Source of the DNA: an uncultured Raoultella sp.
GTDB lineage: Bacteria; Pseudomonadota; Gammaproteobacteria; Enterobacterales; Enterobacteriaceae
Assembly: GCA_900759445.1 (NCBI GenBank)
Contig: CAAEVH010000027.1
Location: 1-9,671, forward strand
DNA: 9,671 bases
Reading direction: 5' to 3'
The notes beneath the pieces were generated by a model. That model was not told where the DNA came from. It made no database searches and saw only the letters and a list, made by a program, of their open reading frames with translations. The translations under genes were made by a program, and so were the position numbers. Positions 1 through 7,194 of the stretch are shown one piece after another; positions within the stretch are counted from its first letter, which is position 1, and every line of letters starts with the position of its first letter.

Positions 1-11
1 CACGTTTCAGG

Positions 12-88
<77 letters not shown>

Positions 89-90
89 CT

Positions 91-119
91 TTCCCATTGA
101 GTACTTTTTCAAATATACT
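91..119 (+). promoter_or_regulatory. Candidate second promoter between metY and rimP
   Basis: TATACT at 114-119 is a good -10 match. Seventeen bases upstream, TTCCCA (91-96) is a poor -35. E. coli is reported to have a second promoter for this operon downstream of metY, and this is the best candidate I see in the matching place. It would give a transcript of rimP-nusA-infB without the tRNA. The weak -35 keeps this tentative. Confidence 0.4.
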
Positions 120-155
120 GTGAGGACCTGGTCCTTCGTATCCGAATTTGAAAGA
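105..155 (+). promoter_or_regulatory. Long imperfect hairpin after metY, probable RNase III processing site
   Basis: Bases 105-114 pair with 146-155 (one G-T wobble), 115-118 pair with 138-141, and 123-127 pair with 131-135, with a four-base bulge (142-145) and a small internal loop between them. This gives about 19 base pairs in one stem, enough for RNase III. In E. coli, RNase III is known to cut the metY-nusA-infB transcript downstream of the tRNA, releasing it and starting decay of the mRNA. That this exact hairpin is the cleavage site is inference. Confidence 0.5.
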
Positions 156-161
156 ATTCTC

Positions 162-192
162 CTGGAAGGTGTTCCAGATCGCAGTTGCGATC
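162..192 (+). promoter_or_regulatory. Two adjacent short hairpins in the metY-rimP leader
   Basis: CTGGAA (162-167) pairs with TTCCAG (172-177) around GGTG. Immediately beside it GATCGC (177-182) pairs with GCGATC (187-192) around AGTT; the two share base 177. Neither is followed by a T tract, so they are not terminators. They may shape folding or act as NusA or Rho pause signals in this autoregulated leader. Function is unknown to me. Confidence 0.35.
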
Positions 193-209
193 GCAGGGTT
201 CAGTTATCT

Positions 210-235
210 AAAACCCCGATTTATCGGGGTTTTTT
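210..235 (+). terminator. Intrinsic terminator between metY and rimP
   Basis: CCCCGA (214-219) pairs with TCGGGG (224-229) around TTTA, with A210-A213 upstream and six T residues (230-235) downstream. The stem can extend through the A/T arms. It lies about 120 bases after the tRNA and 60 before rimP. Transcription of the rest of the operon from the metY promoter must read through it. It is a plausible point of NusA-dependent attenuation, since nusA is controlled by its own product in E. coli. The A and T arms also make it potentially bidirectional. Confidence 0.85.
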
Positions 236-257
236 GTTATCTGACTTCAGAATAACT

Positions 258-277
258 GGGCTATACGCCCTTTTTTT
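258..277 (+). terminator. Second, weaker terminator-like hairpin just before rimP
   Basis: GGGC (258-261) pairs with GCCC (267-270) around TATAC and is followed by seven T residues (271-277). The four-base-pair stem is short, so it probably works as a pause or partial terminator in tandem with the stronger one at 210-235. It ends 17 bases before the rimP start. Confidence 0.5.
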
Positions 278-294
278 ATGTCTTGGGGGTGGGT

Positions 295-747
295 TTGTCC
301 ACATTAGAGCAAAAATTAACAGAGATGCTCACGGCGCCGGTTGAAGCGCTTGGCTTTGAGCTGGTCGGCATCGAATTCATTCGCGGTCGCACATCCACAC
401 TGCGCATCTATATTGATAGTGATGATGGCATCAATGTTGATGATTGTGCTGATGTGAGCCACCAGGTCAGCGCTGTCATGGATGTCGAAGATCCAATCAC
501 CGTAGCTTACAACCTGGAAGTATCTTCACCTGGTCTCGATCGCCCGATGTTTACCGCCGAACACTATGAGCGTTTTTCCGGTGAGGAAGTCGCGCTGGTA
601 TTGCGTATGGCGGTACAGAACCGTCGCAAATGGCAGGGCATTATCAAAGCGGTAGACGGTGAAATGATCACGGTAACCGTCGAAGGCAAAGATGAAGTGT
701 TCGCGCTGAGTAACATCCAGAAGGCGAACCTGGTTCCCCACTTTTAA
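295..747 (+). CDS. rimP: Ribosome maturation factor RimP
   Basis: RimP (formerly YhbC/P15A) binds the free 30S subunit in the cytoplasm and aids late assembly of the small subunit, including uptake of early 3'-domain proteins. I place the start at TTG 295, giving 150 residues beginning [12 protein letters not shown], the length and N terminus of E. coli RimP. TTG 283 and GTG 289 are in frame upstream but lie within the G-rich stretch GGGGGTGGG (285-293), which is the likely ribosome-binding site. The N-terminal domain (about 1-75) holds the conserved [11 protein letters not shown] and [16 protein letters not shown] segments (here [12 protein letters not shown]). The C-terminal part (about 90-150) is the SH3-like domain that, in the family, contacts S12. 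nusA follows after 27 bases. The weak TTG start would hold down translation relative to nusA. Identity is secure; only the start choice leaves slight doubt. Confidence 0.96.
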   Translation: MSTLEQKLTEMLTAPVEALGFELVGIEFIRGRTSTLRIYIDSDDGINVDDCADVSHQVSAVMDVEDPITVAYNLEVSSPGLDRPMFTAEHYERFSGEEVALVLRMAVQNRRKWQGIIKAVDGEMITVTVEGKDEVFALSNIQKANLVPHF

Positions 748-774
748 CAGTCTGGATTGAGGTGAAAGGCCCCG

Positions 775-2262
775 ATGAACAAAGAAATTTTGGCTGTTGT
801 TGAAGCCGTTTCCAACGAAAAGGCGCTGCCGCGCGAAAAGATTTTCGAAGCGCTGGAAAGTGCTCTGGCAACGGCAACCAAGAAAAAATATGAACAAGAG
901 ATCGACGTTCGCGTAGAAATCGACCGTAAAAGCGGTGATTTCGACACCTTCCGTCGTTGGCTGGTCGTTGAAGAAGTGACCCAGCCGACGCGCGAAATTA
1001 CGCTGGAAGCGGCGCGCTACGAAGACGAAAGCATGAATCCTGGTGACTACGTTGAGGACCAGATTGAATCCGTCACCTTCGACCGTATCACTACGCAGAC
1101 CGCGAAACAGGTTATCGTACAGAAAGTGCGTGAAGCTGAACGCGCTATGGTTGTCGATCAGTTCCGCGAGCACGAAGGTGAAATCATCACCGGCGTGGTG
1201 AAGAAAGTAAACCGCGACAACATCACTCTGGATCTGGGCAGCAATGCTGAAGCCGTGATCCTGCGTGAAGATATGTTGCCGCGTGAGAACTTCCGTCCGG
1301 GTGACCGTATCCGCGGTGTCCTGTATGCGGTTCGTCCGGAAGCGCGCGGCGCTCAGCTGTTCGTGACCCGTTCTAAGCCGGAAATGCTGGTTGAATTGTT
1401 CCGTATTGAAGTACCGGAAATCGGCGAAGAAGTTCTCGAAATCAAAGCCGCCGCTCGCGATCCGGGCTCTCGTGCCAAGATTGCGGTGAAAACCAACGAT
1501 AAGCGTATCGACCCGGTTGGCGCTTGCGTAGGTATGCGTGGCGCACGCGTTCAGGCGGTTTCAACCGAGCTGGGCGGCGAGCGTATCGATATCGTCCTGT
1601 GGGATGACAACCCGGCGCAATTCGTGATTAACGCGATGGCACCGGCTGACGTCGCCTCTATCGTGGTGGATGAAGATAAGCACACCATGGATATCGCGGT
1701 TGAAGCGGGCAATCTGGCGCAGGCGATTGGCCGTAACGGTCAAAACGTCCGTCTGGCCTCACAGCTGAGCGGCTGGGAACTCAACGTGATGACCGTTGAC
1801 GACCTGCAGGCGAAGCATCAGGCTGAAGCCCACGCGGCTATCGATACCTTCACGAAATATCTTGATATTGATGAAGATTTCGCCACGCTGCTGGTTGAAG
1901 AAGGTTTCGCGACGTTGGAAGAACTGGCCTATGTGCCGGTGAAAGAACTGCTGGAAATCGACGGTCTGGATGAAGCCACCGTTGAAGCACTTCGTGAGCG
2001 TGCGAAAAATGCGCTGACCACGTTGGCGCTGGCTCAGGAAGAAAGCCTGGGAGATACTAAACCTGCCGATGATTTGTTAAATCTGGAAGGTTTAGAACGT
2101 TTGATGGCTTTCAAACTGGCTGCCCGTGGTGTTTGTACGCTGGAAGATCTCGCCGAGCAGGGCATTGATGATCTGGCTGATATCGAAGGGTTGACCGACG
2201 AAAAAGCCGGAGAGCTCATCATGGCCGCCCGTAATATTTGTTGGTTCGGCGACGAAGCGTAA
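775..2262 (+). CDS. nusA: Transcription termination/antitermination factor NusA
   Basis: NusA binds RNA polymerase near the RNA exit channel. It stimulates pausing and hairpin-dependent termination, and takes part in rRNA and lambda N antitermination complexes. The 495 residues match E. coli NusA in length. Order of domains: the polymerase-binding N-terminal domain (about 1-130); an S1 domain starting near GEIITGVV at 135 and ending about 200; KH1 with GMRG at 253-256; KH2 with GRNG at 319-322; then two acidic repeats, about 362-415 and 431-491. In E. coli the acidic repeats contact the alpha subunit CTD and lambda N and hold the RNA-binding face shut. Both GxxG loops are intact. ATG 775 follows GAGGTGAAAGG (759-769), which supplies the ribosome-binding site. 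Tandem stops TAATAA end the gene, 24 bases before infB. In E. coli NusA represses its own operon through the leader upstream of rimP, and hairpins suited to this lie at 210-277. No anomalies. Confidence 0.98.
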   Translation: MNKEILAVVEAVSNEKALPREKIFEALESALATATKKKYEQEIDVRVEIDRKSGDFDTFRRWLVVEEVTQPTREITLEAARYEDESMNPGDYVEDQIESVTFDRITTQTAKQVIVQKVREAERAMVVDQFREHEGEIITGVVKKVNRDNITLDLGSNAEAVILREDMLPRENFRPGDRIRGVLYAVRPEARGAQLFVTRSKPEMLVELFRIEVPEIGEEVLEIKAAARDPGSRAKIAVKTNDKRIDPVGACVGMRGARVQAVSTELGGERIDIVLWDDNPAQFVINAMAPADVASIVVDEDKHTMDIAVEAGNLAQAIGRNGQNVRLASQLSGWELNVMTVDDLQAKHQAEAHAAIDTFTKYLDIDEDFATLLVEEGFATLEELAYVPVKELLEIDGLDEATVEALRERAKNALTTLALAQEESLGDTKPADDLLNLEGLERLMAFKLAARGVCTLEDLAEQGIDDLADIEGLTDEKAGELIMAARNICWFGDEA

Positions 2263-2286
2263 TAAACTGTAGCAGGAAGGAACAGC

Positions 2287-4971
2287 ATGACAGATGTGAC
2301 CATTAAAGCGCTGGCCTCAGAGATTCAGACCTCTGTGGATCGCCTGATACAGCAATTTGCTGATGCAGGGATTCGCAAATCGGCTGATGATTCTGTGACG
2401 GCGCAAGAGAAGCAGACCTTGTTGACGCACCTGAACCGTGAACACGGTTCGGCGCCCGACAAGCTGACGCTGCAGCGCAAAACGCGCAGCACGTTAAATA
2501 TTCCAGGTACCGGTGGTAAAAGTAAATCGGTACAAATCGAAGTCCGCAAGAAGCGCACCTTTGTGAAACGCGATCCGCAAGAGGCAGAACGCCTTGCCGC
2601 GGAAGAGCAGGCGCAGCGTGAAGCGGAAGAGCAAGCCCATCGCGAGGCAGAAGAAGCTGCCAAGCGAGAGGCGCAATTAAAAGCTGAACGTGAGGCCGCA
2701 GAACAAGCTAAACGTGAAGTCGCTGAGAAAGCGAAACGTGAAGCTGCGGAAAAAGACAAAGTGAGCAATCAACAAACCGACGACATGACAAAAAGCGCCC
2801 AGGCTGAAAAGATCCGCCGTGAAAACGAAGCAGCAGAGCTGAAACGTAAAGCGGAAGAAGAAGCACGTCGCAAGCTTGAAGAAGAAGCGCGCCGCGTAGC
2901 GGACGAAGCACGCCGTATGGCTGCAGAAAACGAAAAGAACTGGACCGAAACACCAGAAGCTCCAGAAGAAACCAGCGATTATCACGTGACGACGTCTCAG
3001 CACGCCCGTCAGGCTGAAGATGATAACGATCGCGAAGTTGAAGGCGGTCGTGGCCGCGGTCGCAACAGCAAAGCTGCGCGTCCGAAGAAAGGCAACAAAC
3101 ACGCCGAATCCAAAGCCGATCGTGAAGAAGCCCGTGCAGCCGTTCGTGGCGGCAAAGGCGGCAAGCGTAAAGGTTCTTCTCTGCAACAGGGCTTCCAGAA
3201 GCCTGCGCAGGCTGTAAACCGTGACGTTATCATCGGTGAAACCATCACCGTTGGCGAGCTGGCTAACAAGATGGCGGTCAAAGGCTCTCAGGTCATCAAA
3301 GCGATGATGAAGCTGGGCGCGATGGCGACCATCAACCAGGTCATCGACCAGGAAACCGCACAGCTGGTTGCCGAAGAGATGGGCCACAAAGTTATCCTGC
3401 GTCGTGAGAACGAACTGGAAGAAGCGGTAATGAGCGACCGTGATACCGGCGCGGCGGCAGAAGCCCGTGCACCGGTTGTGACCATCATGGGTCACGTTGA
3501 CCACGGTAAAACCTCTCTGCTGGACTATATTCGTTCAACCAAAGTGGCATCCGGCGAAGCGGGTGGTATTACCCAGCACATCGGTGCATACCACGTTGAA
3601 ACTGAAAACGGGATGATCACCTTCCTGGATACCCCGGGCCACGCCGCGTTTACCTCAATGCGTGCTCGTGGTGCGCAGGCAACGGATATCGTTGTTCTGG
3701 TTGTCGCTGCCGACGATGGCGTGATGCCACAGACTATCGAAGCTATCCAGCACGCAAAAGCGGCTCAGGTGCCGGTAGTGGTTGCGGTCAACAAGATCGA
3801 CAAACCTGAAGCGGATATGGATCGCGTTAAAAACGAACTGTCTCAGTACGGCGTTATGCCGGAAGAGTGGGGCGGCGAATCTCAGTTCATCCCTGTTTCT
3901 GCGAAAGCGGGTACCGGTATTGATGACCTGTTGAATGCTATCCTGCTGCAGGCTGAAGTTCTGGAGCTGAAAGCGGTACGTAACGGTATGGCCAGCGGTG
4001 CGGTTATCGAATCCTTCCTGGATAAAGGTCGTGGTCCGGTGGCAACCGTTCTGGTTCGCGAAGGTACTCTGCACAAGGGCGACATCGTTCTGTGCGGCTT
4101 CGAATACGGTCGCGTTCGTGCGATGCGTAACGAACTGGGTCAGGAAGTTCTGGAAGCGGGTCCGTCCATTCCGGTGGAAATCCTCGGTCTGTCCGGTGTT
4201 CCGGCTGCGGGTGATGAAGTGACCGTGGTTCGTGACGAGAAGAAAGCGCGTGAAGTTGCGTTGTATCGTCAGGGCAAATTCCGTGAAGTCAAACTGGCGC
4301 GTCAGCAGAAATCTAAACTTGAGAACATGTTCGCTAACATGACTGAAGGCGAAGTTCACGAAGTGAACGTCGTACTGAAAGCGGACGTTCAGGGTTCCGT
4401 GGAAGCGATCTCCGACTCTTTACTGAAACTGTCTACCGACGAAGTCAAAGTGAAGATCATCGGCTCTGGCGTAGGTGGTATCACCGAAACCGACGCGACC
4501 CTGGCTGCGGCATCCAACGCTATCCTGGTAGGCTTCAACGTACGTGCCGATGCATCAGCGCGTAAAGTTATCGAAGCGGAAAGCCTGGATCTGCGCTACT
4601 ACTCCGTCATCTATAACCTGATCGACGAAGTGAAAGCGGCGATGAGCGGTATGCTCTCTCCGGAACTGAAACAGCAGATCATCGGTCTGGCTGAAGTGCG
4701 CGATGTCTTTAAATCGCCGAAATTCGGCGCTATCGCGGGCTGTATGGTTACCGAAGGGACGATTAAACGTCATAACCCAATCCGCGTACTGCGCGACAAC
4801 GTGGTTATCTATGAAGGCGAGCTGGAATCCCTGCGCCGCTTCAAAGATGACGTTAACGAAGTCCGTAACGGCATGGAATGTGGTATCGGCGTGAAGAACT
4901 ACAACGACGTTCGCGTTGGCGATATGATCGAAGTGTTCGAGATCATCGAGATTCAGCGTACCATCGCGTAA
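2287..4971 (+). CDS. infB: Translation initiation factor IF-2 (alpha form)
   Basis: IF2 is the GTPase that places fMet-tRNA on the 30S subunit and promotes 50S joining. The 894 residues compare with 890 in E. coli. Layout: the N-terminal IF2_N fold (about 1-50); a charged low-complexity helix rich in Glu, Ala, Arg and Lys (about 99-158) and a second such tract (about 173-218); a Gly/Arg/Lys-rich basic stretch (about 253-297); a second IF2_N-like segment with [13 protein letters not shown] (about 320-370); the G domain with G1 GHVDHGKT at 402-409, DTPGH near 448-452, NKID near 502-505 and SAK near 538-540; then domains II, III and the C-terminal fMet-binding domain ending QRTIA. The histidine of DTPGH, needed for GTP hydrolysis, is present. 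The start is ATG 2287 behind AGGAAGGA (2274-2281). Internal starts for shorter forms are annotated separately. The whole gene shows consistent enterobacterial codon use and no sign of damage. Confidence 0.98.
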   Translation: MTDVTIKALASEIQTSVDRLIQQFADAGIRKSADDSVTAQEKQTLLTHLNREHGSAPDKLTLQRKTRSTLNIPGTGGKSKSVQIEVRKKRTFVKRDPQEAERLAAEEQAQREAEEQAHREAEEAAKREAQLKAEREAAEQAKREVAEKAKREAAEKDKVSNQQTDDMTKSAQAEKIRRENEAAELKRKAEEEARRKLEEEARRVADEARRMAAENEKNWTETPEAPEETSDYHVTTSQHARQAEDDNDREVEGGRGRGRNSKAARPKKGNKHAESKADREEARAAVRGGKGGKRKGSSLQQGFQKPAQAVNRDVIIGETITVGELANKMAVKGSQVIKAMMKLGAMATINQVIDQETAQLVAEEMGHKVILRRENELEEAVMSDRDTGAAAEARAPVVTIMGHVDHGKTSLLDYIRSTKVASGEAGGITQHIGAYHVETENGMITFLDTPGHAAFTSMRARGAQATDIVVLVVAADDGVMPQTIEAIQHAKAAQVPVVVAVNKIDKPEADMDRVKNELSQYGVMPEEWGGESQFIPVSAKAGTGIDDLLNAILLQAEVLELKAVRNGMASGAVIESFLDKGRGPVATVLVREGTLHKGDIVLCGFEYGRVRAMRNELGQEVLEAGPSIPVEILGLSGVPAAGDEVTVVRDEKKAREVALYRQGKFREVKLARQQKSKLENMFANMTEGEVHEVNVVLKADVQGSVEAISDSLLKLSTDEVKVKIIGSGVGGITETDATLAAASNAILVGFNVRADASARKVIEAESLDLRYYSVIYNLIDEVKAAMSGMLSPELKQQIIGLAEVRDVFKSPKFGAIAGCMVTEGTIKRHNPIRVLRDNVVIYEGELESLRRFKDDVNEVRNGMECGIGVKNYNDVRVGDMIEVFEIIEIQRTIA
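2761..2787 (+). other. infB: Internal start sites for the shorter IF2 forms (IF2-beta/gamma)
   Basis: E. coli makes shorter IF2 isoforms by in-frame initiation at GTG codon 158 and ATG codon 165. The same context is found here: GTG at 2761-2763 (codon 159) and ATG at 2785-2787 (codon 167), within [13 protein letters not shown] weak Shine-Dalgarno-like GCGGA lies at 2746-2750, about 10 bases before the GTG; none is evident for the ATG. The two starts are eight codons apart here and seven in E. coli as I recall, owing to an extra Thr. Production of the short forms is inferred from E. coli. Confidence 0.7.
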
Positions 4972-4974
4972 TCT

Positions 4975-5093
4975 TCGTCGACTTTTGGGCCGCCACTGCG
5001 TTGGCTGCGCTCGTTCACCCCGGTCGCATCGTTATCTATGCTCCCGGGGATTGATGAGCCTGCCGCCTGTGTTGCCCCCAAATCTTTAGACGA
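4975..5093 (+). repeat. ERIC (intergenic repeat unit) palindromic element
   Basis: A 119-base imperfect palindrome fills the first half of the infB-rbfA gap. Its core matches the enterobacterial repetitive intergenic consensus. CGTTCACCCCGGTCGCATCG (5012-5031) corresponds to the reverse complement of the right-hand ERIC core, and TATGCTCCCGGGGATTGA (5037-5054) to the left-hand core. TGCGTTGGCTGCGCTCG (4997-5013) is the usual flanking arm. The ends mirror each other: TCGTC (4975-4979) with GACGA (5089-5093), and TTTTGGG with CCCAAA just inside. The central CCCCGG (5018-5023) pairs with CCGGGG (5044-5049). ERIC units are about 127 bases, non-coding, probably moved by an unknown helper, and transcribed into long hairpins that can alter mRNA stability. 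Slight shortening and base changes suggest an old copy. Orientation is nominal because the element is near-symmetrical. Confidence 0.9.
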
Positions 5094-5101
5094 TTGACTA
5101 G

Positions 5102-5133
5102 CGTAGGCCGGGTTAGCATAGCGCCACCCGGCA
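5102..5133 (+). repeat. REP-like palindrome
   Basis: GCCGGGT (5107-5113) pairs perfectly with ACCCGGC (5126-5132) around a 12-base loop, preceded by CGTAG. The form CGTAGGCCGGGT...ACCCGGCA resembles the REP/PU family (GTAGGCC...GGC) in its GC-rich variant from Klebsiella and Enterobacter. It lies nine bases after the ERIC end and eight before the terminator. A REP hairpin in mRNA can block 3' exonucleases such as PNPase and so stabilise upstream infB mRNA. Classification is by recalled motif, and a single copy cannot prove repetition. Confidence 0.6.
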
Positions 5134-5141
5134 ATAATTCT

Positions 5142-5167
5142 AAAAAGGGGCTTATGGCCCCTTTTTT
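5142..5167 (+). terminator. Intrinsic terminator inside the operon, just before rbfA
   Basis: GGGGC (5147-5151) pairs with GCCCC (5157-5161) around TTATG, flanked by five A residues (5142-5146) and six T residues (5162-5167). The A and T arms can extend the stem to ten pairs and make it potentially bidirectional. It ends 22 bases before the rbfA ATG. Readthrough here would set the ratio of infB to rbfA-truB message. I see no convincing promoter between it and rbfA, so rbfA probably depends on readthrough from upstream. Confidence 0.85.
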
Positions 5168-5189
5168 GTCTTTATCTGGAGAATTTATT

Positions 5190-5591
5190 ATGGCGAAAGA
5201 ATTTGGTCGCCCGCAGCGCGTGGCTCAGGAGATGCAAAAAGAGATTGCTATCATCCTGCAACGCGAAATTAAAGACCCGCGTCTGGGCATGATGACCACC
5301 GTTTCTGGTGTTGAAATGTCTCGCGATCTGGCTTATGCCAAAGTCTTCGTGACCTTTCTGAACGACAAAGACGAAGCCGCGGTGAAAGCCGGCATCAAAG
5401 CATTGCAGGAAGCATCCGGCTTTATCCGTTCCCTGCTGGGGAAAGCAATGCGGCTGCGTATCGTGCCGGAACTGACCTTCTTCTACGACAACTCGTTGGT
5501 TGAAGGGATGCGTATGTCTAACCTGGTGACCAGCGTGGTGAAGCATGACGATGAGCGTCGTGTGAACCCGGACGACAGCAAGGAGGACTGA
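5190..5591 (+). CDS. rbfA: 30S ribosome-binding factor RbfA
   Basis: RbfA is a cytoplasmic assembly factor that binds the 30S subunit near helix 1 and helix 44 of 16S rRNA, assists late 16S maturation and is needed for growth in the cold. The 133 residues match E. coli RbfA in length. It is a single type II KH-like fold in which the usual GxxG is replaced by an AxG kink, visible as A75-S76-G77 in [12 protein letters not shown]. The basic N terminus ([19 protein letters not shown]) and the segment [12 protein letters not shown] are typical. I use ATG 5190, which follows GGAGA (5178-5182). An in-frame extension to 5094 would translate the REP-like hairpin and the terminator, and is not credible. 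The gene ends TGATG, so its stop overlaps the truB start by one base. It belongs with rimP and rpsO in the 30S assembly theme of the operon. Confidence 0.97.
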   Translation: MAKEFGRPQRVAQEMQKEIAIILQREIKDPRLGMMTTVSGVEMSRDLAYAKVFVTFLNDKDEAAVKAGIKALQEASGFIRSLLGKAMRLRIVPELTFFYDNSLVEGMRMSNLVTSVVKHDDERRVNPDDSKED

Positions 5592-6535
5592 TGAGTCGTC
5601 CTCGTCGTCGCGGTCGCGATGTGCATGGCGTGCTGTTGCTGGATAAACCTCAGGGCGCGTCCAGCAACGATGTACTGCAGAAAGTCAAACGTATCTATAA
5701 TGCGAACCGCGCAGGGCACACCGGGGCGCTGGATCCGCTGGCAACCGGCATGCTGCCGATTTGCCTCGGGGAAGCCACCAAGTTTTCCCAGTATCTGCTG
5801 GATTCCGATAAGCGTTATCGTGTGATTGCGAAGCTCGGACAGCGTACCGACACCTCTGATGCCGATGGCCAGGTGGTGGAAGAGCGCCCGCTGACCTTCA
5901 GCGACGAACAGCTGGCGGCGGCGCTGGACAGTTTCCGCGGCGAAACCCAACAGGTACCGTCGATGTATTCGGCGCTGAAATACCAGGGGAAAAAGCTCTA
6001 CGAATATGCCCGTCAGGGGATTGACGTTCCGCGTGAAGCCCGGCCGATTAACGTCTATGAGCTGCTGTTTATCCGCCACGAAGGGGATGAGCTGGAGCTG
6101 GAAATTCATTGCTCCAAAGGCACCTATATCCGGACGATTATCGACGATCTGGGTGAGAAACTGGGCTGTGGCGCCCACGTTATTTATCTGCGCCGTCTGG
6201 CCGTCAGCAAATATCCGGTTGAGCGGATGGTGACGCTGGAGCAGCTACAGGCGCTGGTTGAACAGGCGGCGGCACAGGATATTCCCGCCGCGCAGCTGCT
6301 CGATCCGTTGCTGATGCCTATGGACAGCCCGGCGTCAGATTATCCGCTGGTTAATATTCCCGAAACATCGGCGGTTTACTTTAAGAATGGCAACCCGGTC
6401 CGTACAACAGGTGCCCCGCTACAGGGCCTGGTGCGAGTCACTGAAGGTGAAGACGGTAAGTTTCTCGGTATGGGTGAGATTGACGATGAAGGCCGCGTGG
6501 CGCCGCGTCGTCTGGTTGTCGAATACCCTGCTTGA
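5591..6535 (+). CDS. truB: tRNA pseudouridine-55 synthase TruB
   Basis: TruB turns U55 in the T loop of all elongator and initiator tRNAs into pseudouridine and also acts as a tRNA folding chaperone. The 314 residues equal E. coli TruB. The catalytic aspartate is D48 in [15 protein letters not shown], and Y76 in DKRYRV is the conserved active-site tyrosine. The motif [15 protein letters not shown] (about 174-188) holds the conserved Y and R that complete the pocket. A C-terminal PUA-type RNA-binding region occupies about 250-314. Start ATG 5591 overlaps the rbfA stop (TGATG). AAGGAGG (5580-5586), a near-perfect ribosome-binding site, lies inside the last rbfA codons, so translation of the two genes is likely coupled. 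The promoter for rpsO starts about ten bases after the stop. No abnormal features. Confidence 0.98.
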   Translation: MSRPRRRGRDVHGVLLLDKPQGASSNDVLQKVKRIYNANRAGHTGALDPLATGMLPICLGEATKFSQYLLDSDKRYRVIAKLGQRTDTSDADGQVVEERPLTFSDEQLAAALDSFRGETQQVPSMYSALKYQGKKLYEYARQGIDVPREARPINVYELLFIRHEGDELELEIHCSKGTYIRTIIDDLGEKLGCGAHVIYLRRLAVSKYPVERMVTLEQLQALVEQAAAQDIPAAQLLDPLLMPMDSPASDYPLVNIPETSAVYFKNGNPVRTTGAPLQGLVRVTEGEDGKFLGMGEIDDEGRVAPRRLVVEYPA

Positions 6536-6544
6536 GTGCTGTTC

Positions 6545-6573
6545 TTGCGATAAAAGCCGGCTGCGGGTAGAAT
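6545..6573 (+). promoter_or_regulatory. rpsO promoter (P1)
   Basis: TTGCGA (6545-6550) and TAGAAT (6568-6573) are separated by 17 bases, a strong sigma-70 promoter. Transcription would start near 6580, about 100 bases before rpsO. It matches the known location of the main rpsO-pnp promoter in E. coli, immediately after truB. It lets S15 be made in excess over the upstream genes. Confidence 0.85.
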
Positions 6574-6612
6574 ATCGCCGCTTAACGTCCGCAAAAGTGT
6601 TTTAACATTTTC

Positions 6613-6952
<340 letters not shown>

Positions 6953-6967
6953 TTCTGCGAGTTTCAG

Positions 6968-6994
6968 AAAAAGGGGCCTCAGGGCCCCTTTTTT
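6968..6994 (+). terminator. rpsO terminator, bidirectional in form
   Basis: GGGGCC (6973-6978) pairs with GGCCCC (6983-6988) around TCAG, with five A residues (6968-6972) before and six T residues (6989-6994) after. It is a strong intrinsic terminator that starts 16 bases after the rpsO stop. The flanking A tract gives a T tract when read on the opposite strand, so it could also end an antisense RNA coming from the pnp side. In E. coli the matching rpsO terminator lets some polymerases through into pnp. Confidence 0.92.
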
Positions 6995-7034
6995 CGACCA
7001 GGCGGCAGCAATTCACTAAAAACTCATGTATTGT

Positions 7035-7043
7035 TGCTATTAA
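7035..7043 (+). promoter_or_regulatory. Candidate pnp promoter (extended -10)
   Basis: TGC (7035-7037) directly precedes TATTAA (7038-7043), an extended -10 arrangement that can work with a poor -35. TTCACT (7012-7017) is the nearest -35-like hexamer but stands 20 bases away. E. coli has a second pnp promoter in this intergenic region, upstream of the RNase III hairpin, which is where this motif lies. Strength cannot be judged from sequence. Confidence 0.5.
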
Positions 7044-7044
7044 T

Positions 7045-7135
7045 GATCTTCGTGCAGAGGTTCGCGCGGCTAATGAGAGGCTTGATCCGCAGGGGCGGGT
7101 AAAGGTTGTCATTAGTCGCGAGGATGCAGGAGATC
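7045..7135 (+). promoter_or_regulatory. pnp leader stem-loop, RNase III/PNPase autoregulation site
   Basis: Two arms, about 7045-7089 and 7095-7135, form a long imperfect stem. GATCT (7045-7049) pairs with AGATC (7131-7135). GCGCGGCTAATGA (7064-7076) faces TCATTAGTCGCG (7109-7120). CTTGATCCG (7081-7089) faces CGGGTAAAG (7096-7104), leaving a short loop. In E. coli RNase III cuts this double-stranded leader with a stagger, and PNPase then degrades the small 5' fragment, exposing pnp mRNA to decay. This is the PNPase autoregulation circuit. Some bases in the apical stem differ from E. coli as I recall it, but the fold is kept. Confidence 0.82.
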
Positions 7136-7194
7136 GGGTCAACTGACGCTATGTCGTGGATATCGCGTCACCTATTGATATAAAGGATAGAATT

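Larger units (their letters stand above)
6968..7140 (-). ncRNA. Possible SraG-like antisense RNA opposite the pnp leader
   Basis: In E. coli the small RNA SraG is encoded in the rpsO-pnp intergenic region on the strand opposite pnp and affects PNPase expression. The same region here is conserved, and the hairpin at 6968-6994 read on the - strand ends in a run of five T residues, suitable as its terminator. I could not identify a convincing - strand promoter, so the 5' end given here is a guess. The call rests on position and recalled homology, not on an RNA signal. Confidence 0.3.

Noticed and set aside
120..344. 74-residue open frame over the metY-rimP leader
   Set aside because: It crosses two terminator hairpins and overlaps rimP in another frame, with no ribosome-binding site and no recognisable protein.
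2677..3504. Long - strand open frame of 275 codons inside infB
   Set aside because: It is a shadow of the strongly biased infB codons. The translation is Phe/Arg/His-rich and not protein-like, as with the other long - strand frames at 526-1173, 3655-4359, 5483-6178, 7615-8331 and 8377-9321.
5094..5122. Promoter for rbfA with TTGACT (5094-5099)
   Set aside because: The -35 is good, but at 17 bases the -10 would be CATAGC, which matches poorly, and it lies inside the REP-like palindrome upstream of the terminator.
5094..5189. In-frame 5' extension of rbfA (165-residue version)
   Set aside because: It would translate the REP-like hairpin and a terminator, and the ATG at 5190 has a good ribosome-binding site and gives the family length of 133.
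7156..7194. Upstream GTG start for pnp (724-residue version)
   Set aside because: The known enterobacterial start is the TTG giving MLNPIVRKF, with AAGGA seven bases upstream. The extension has no clear ribosome-binding site and would contain that site.
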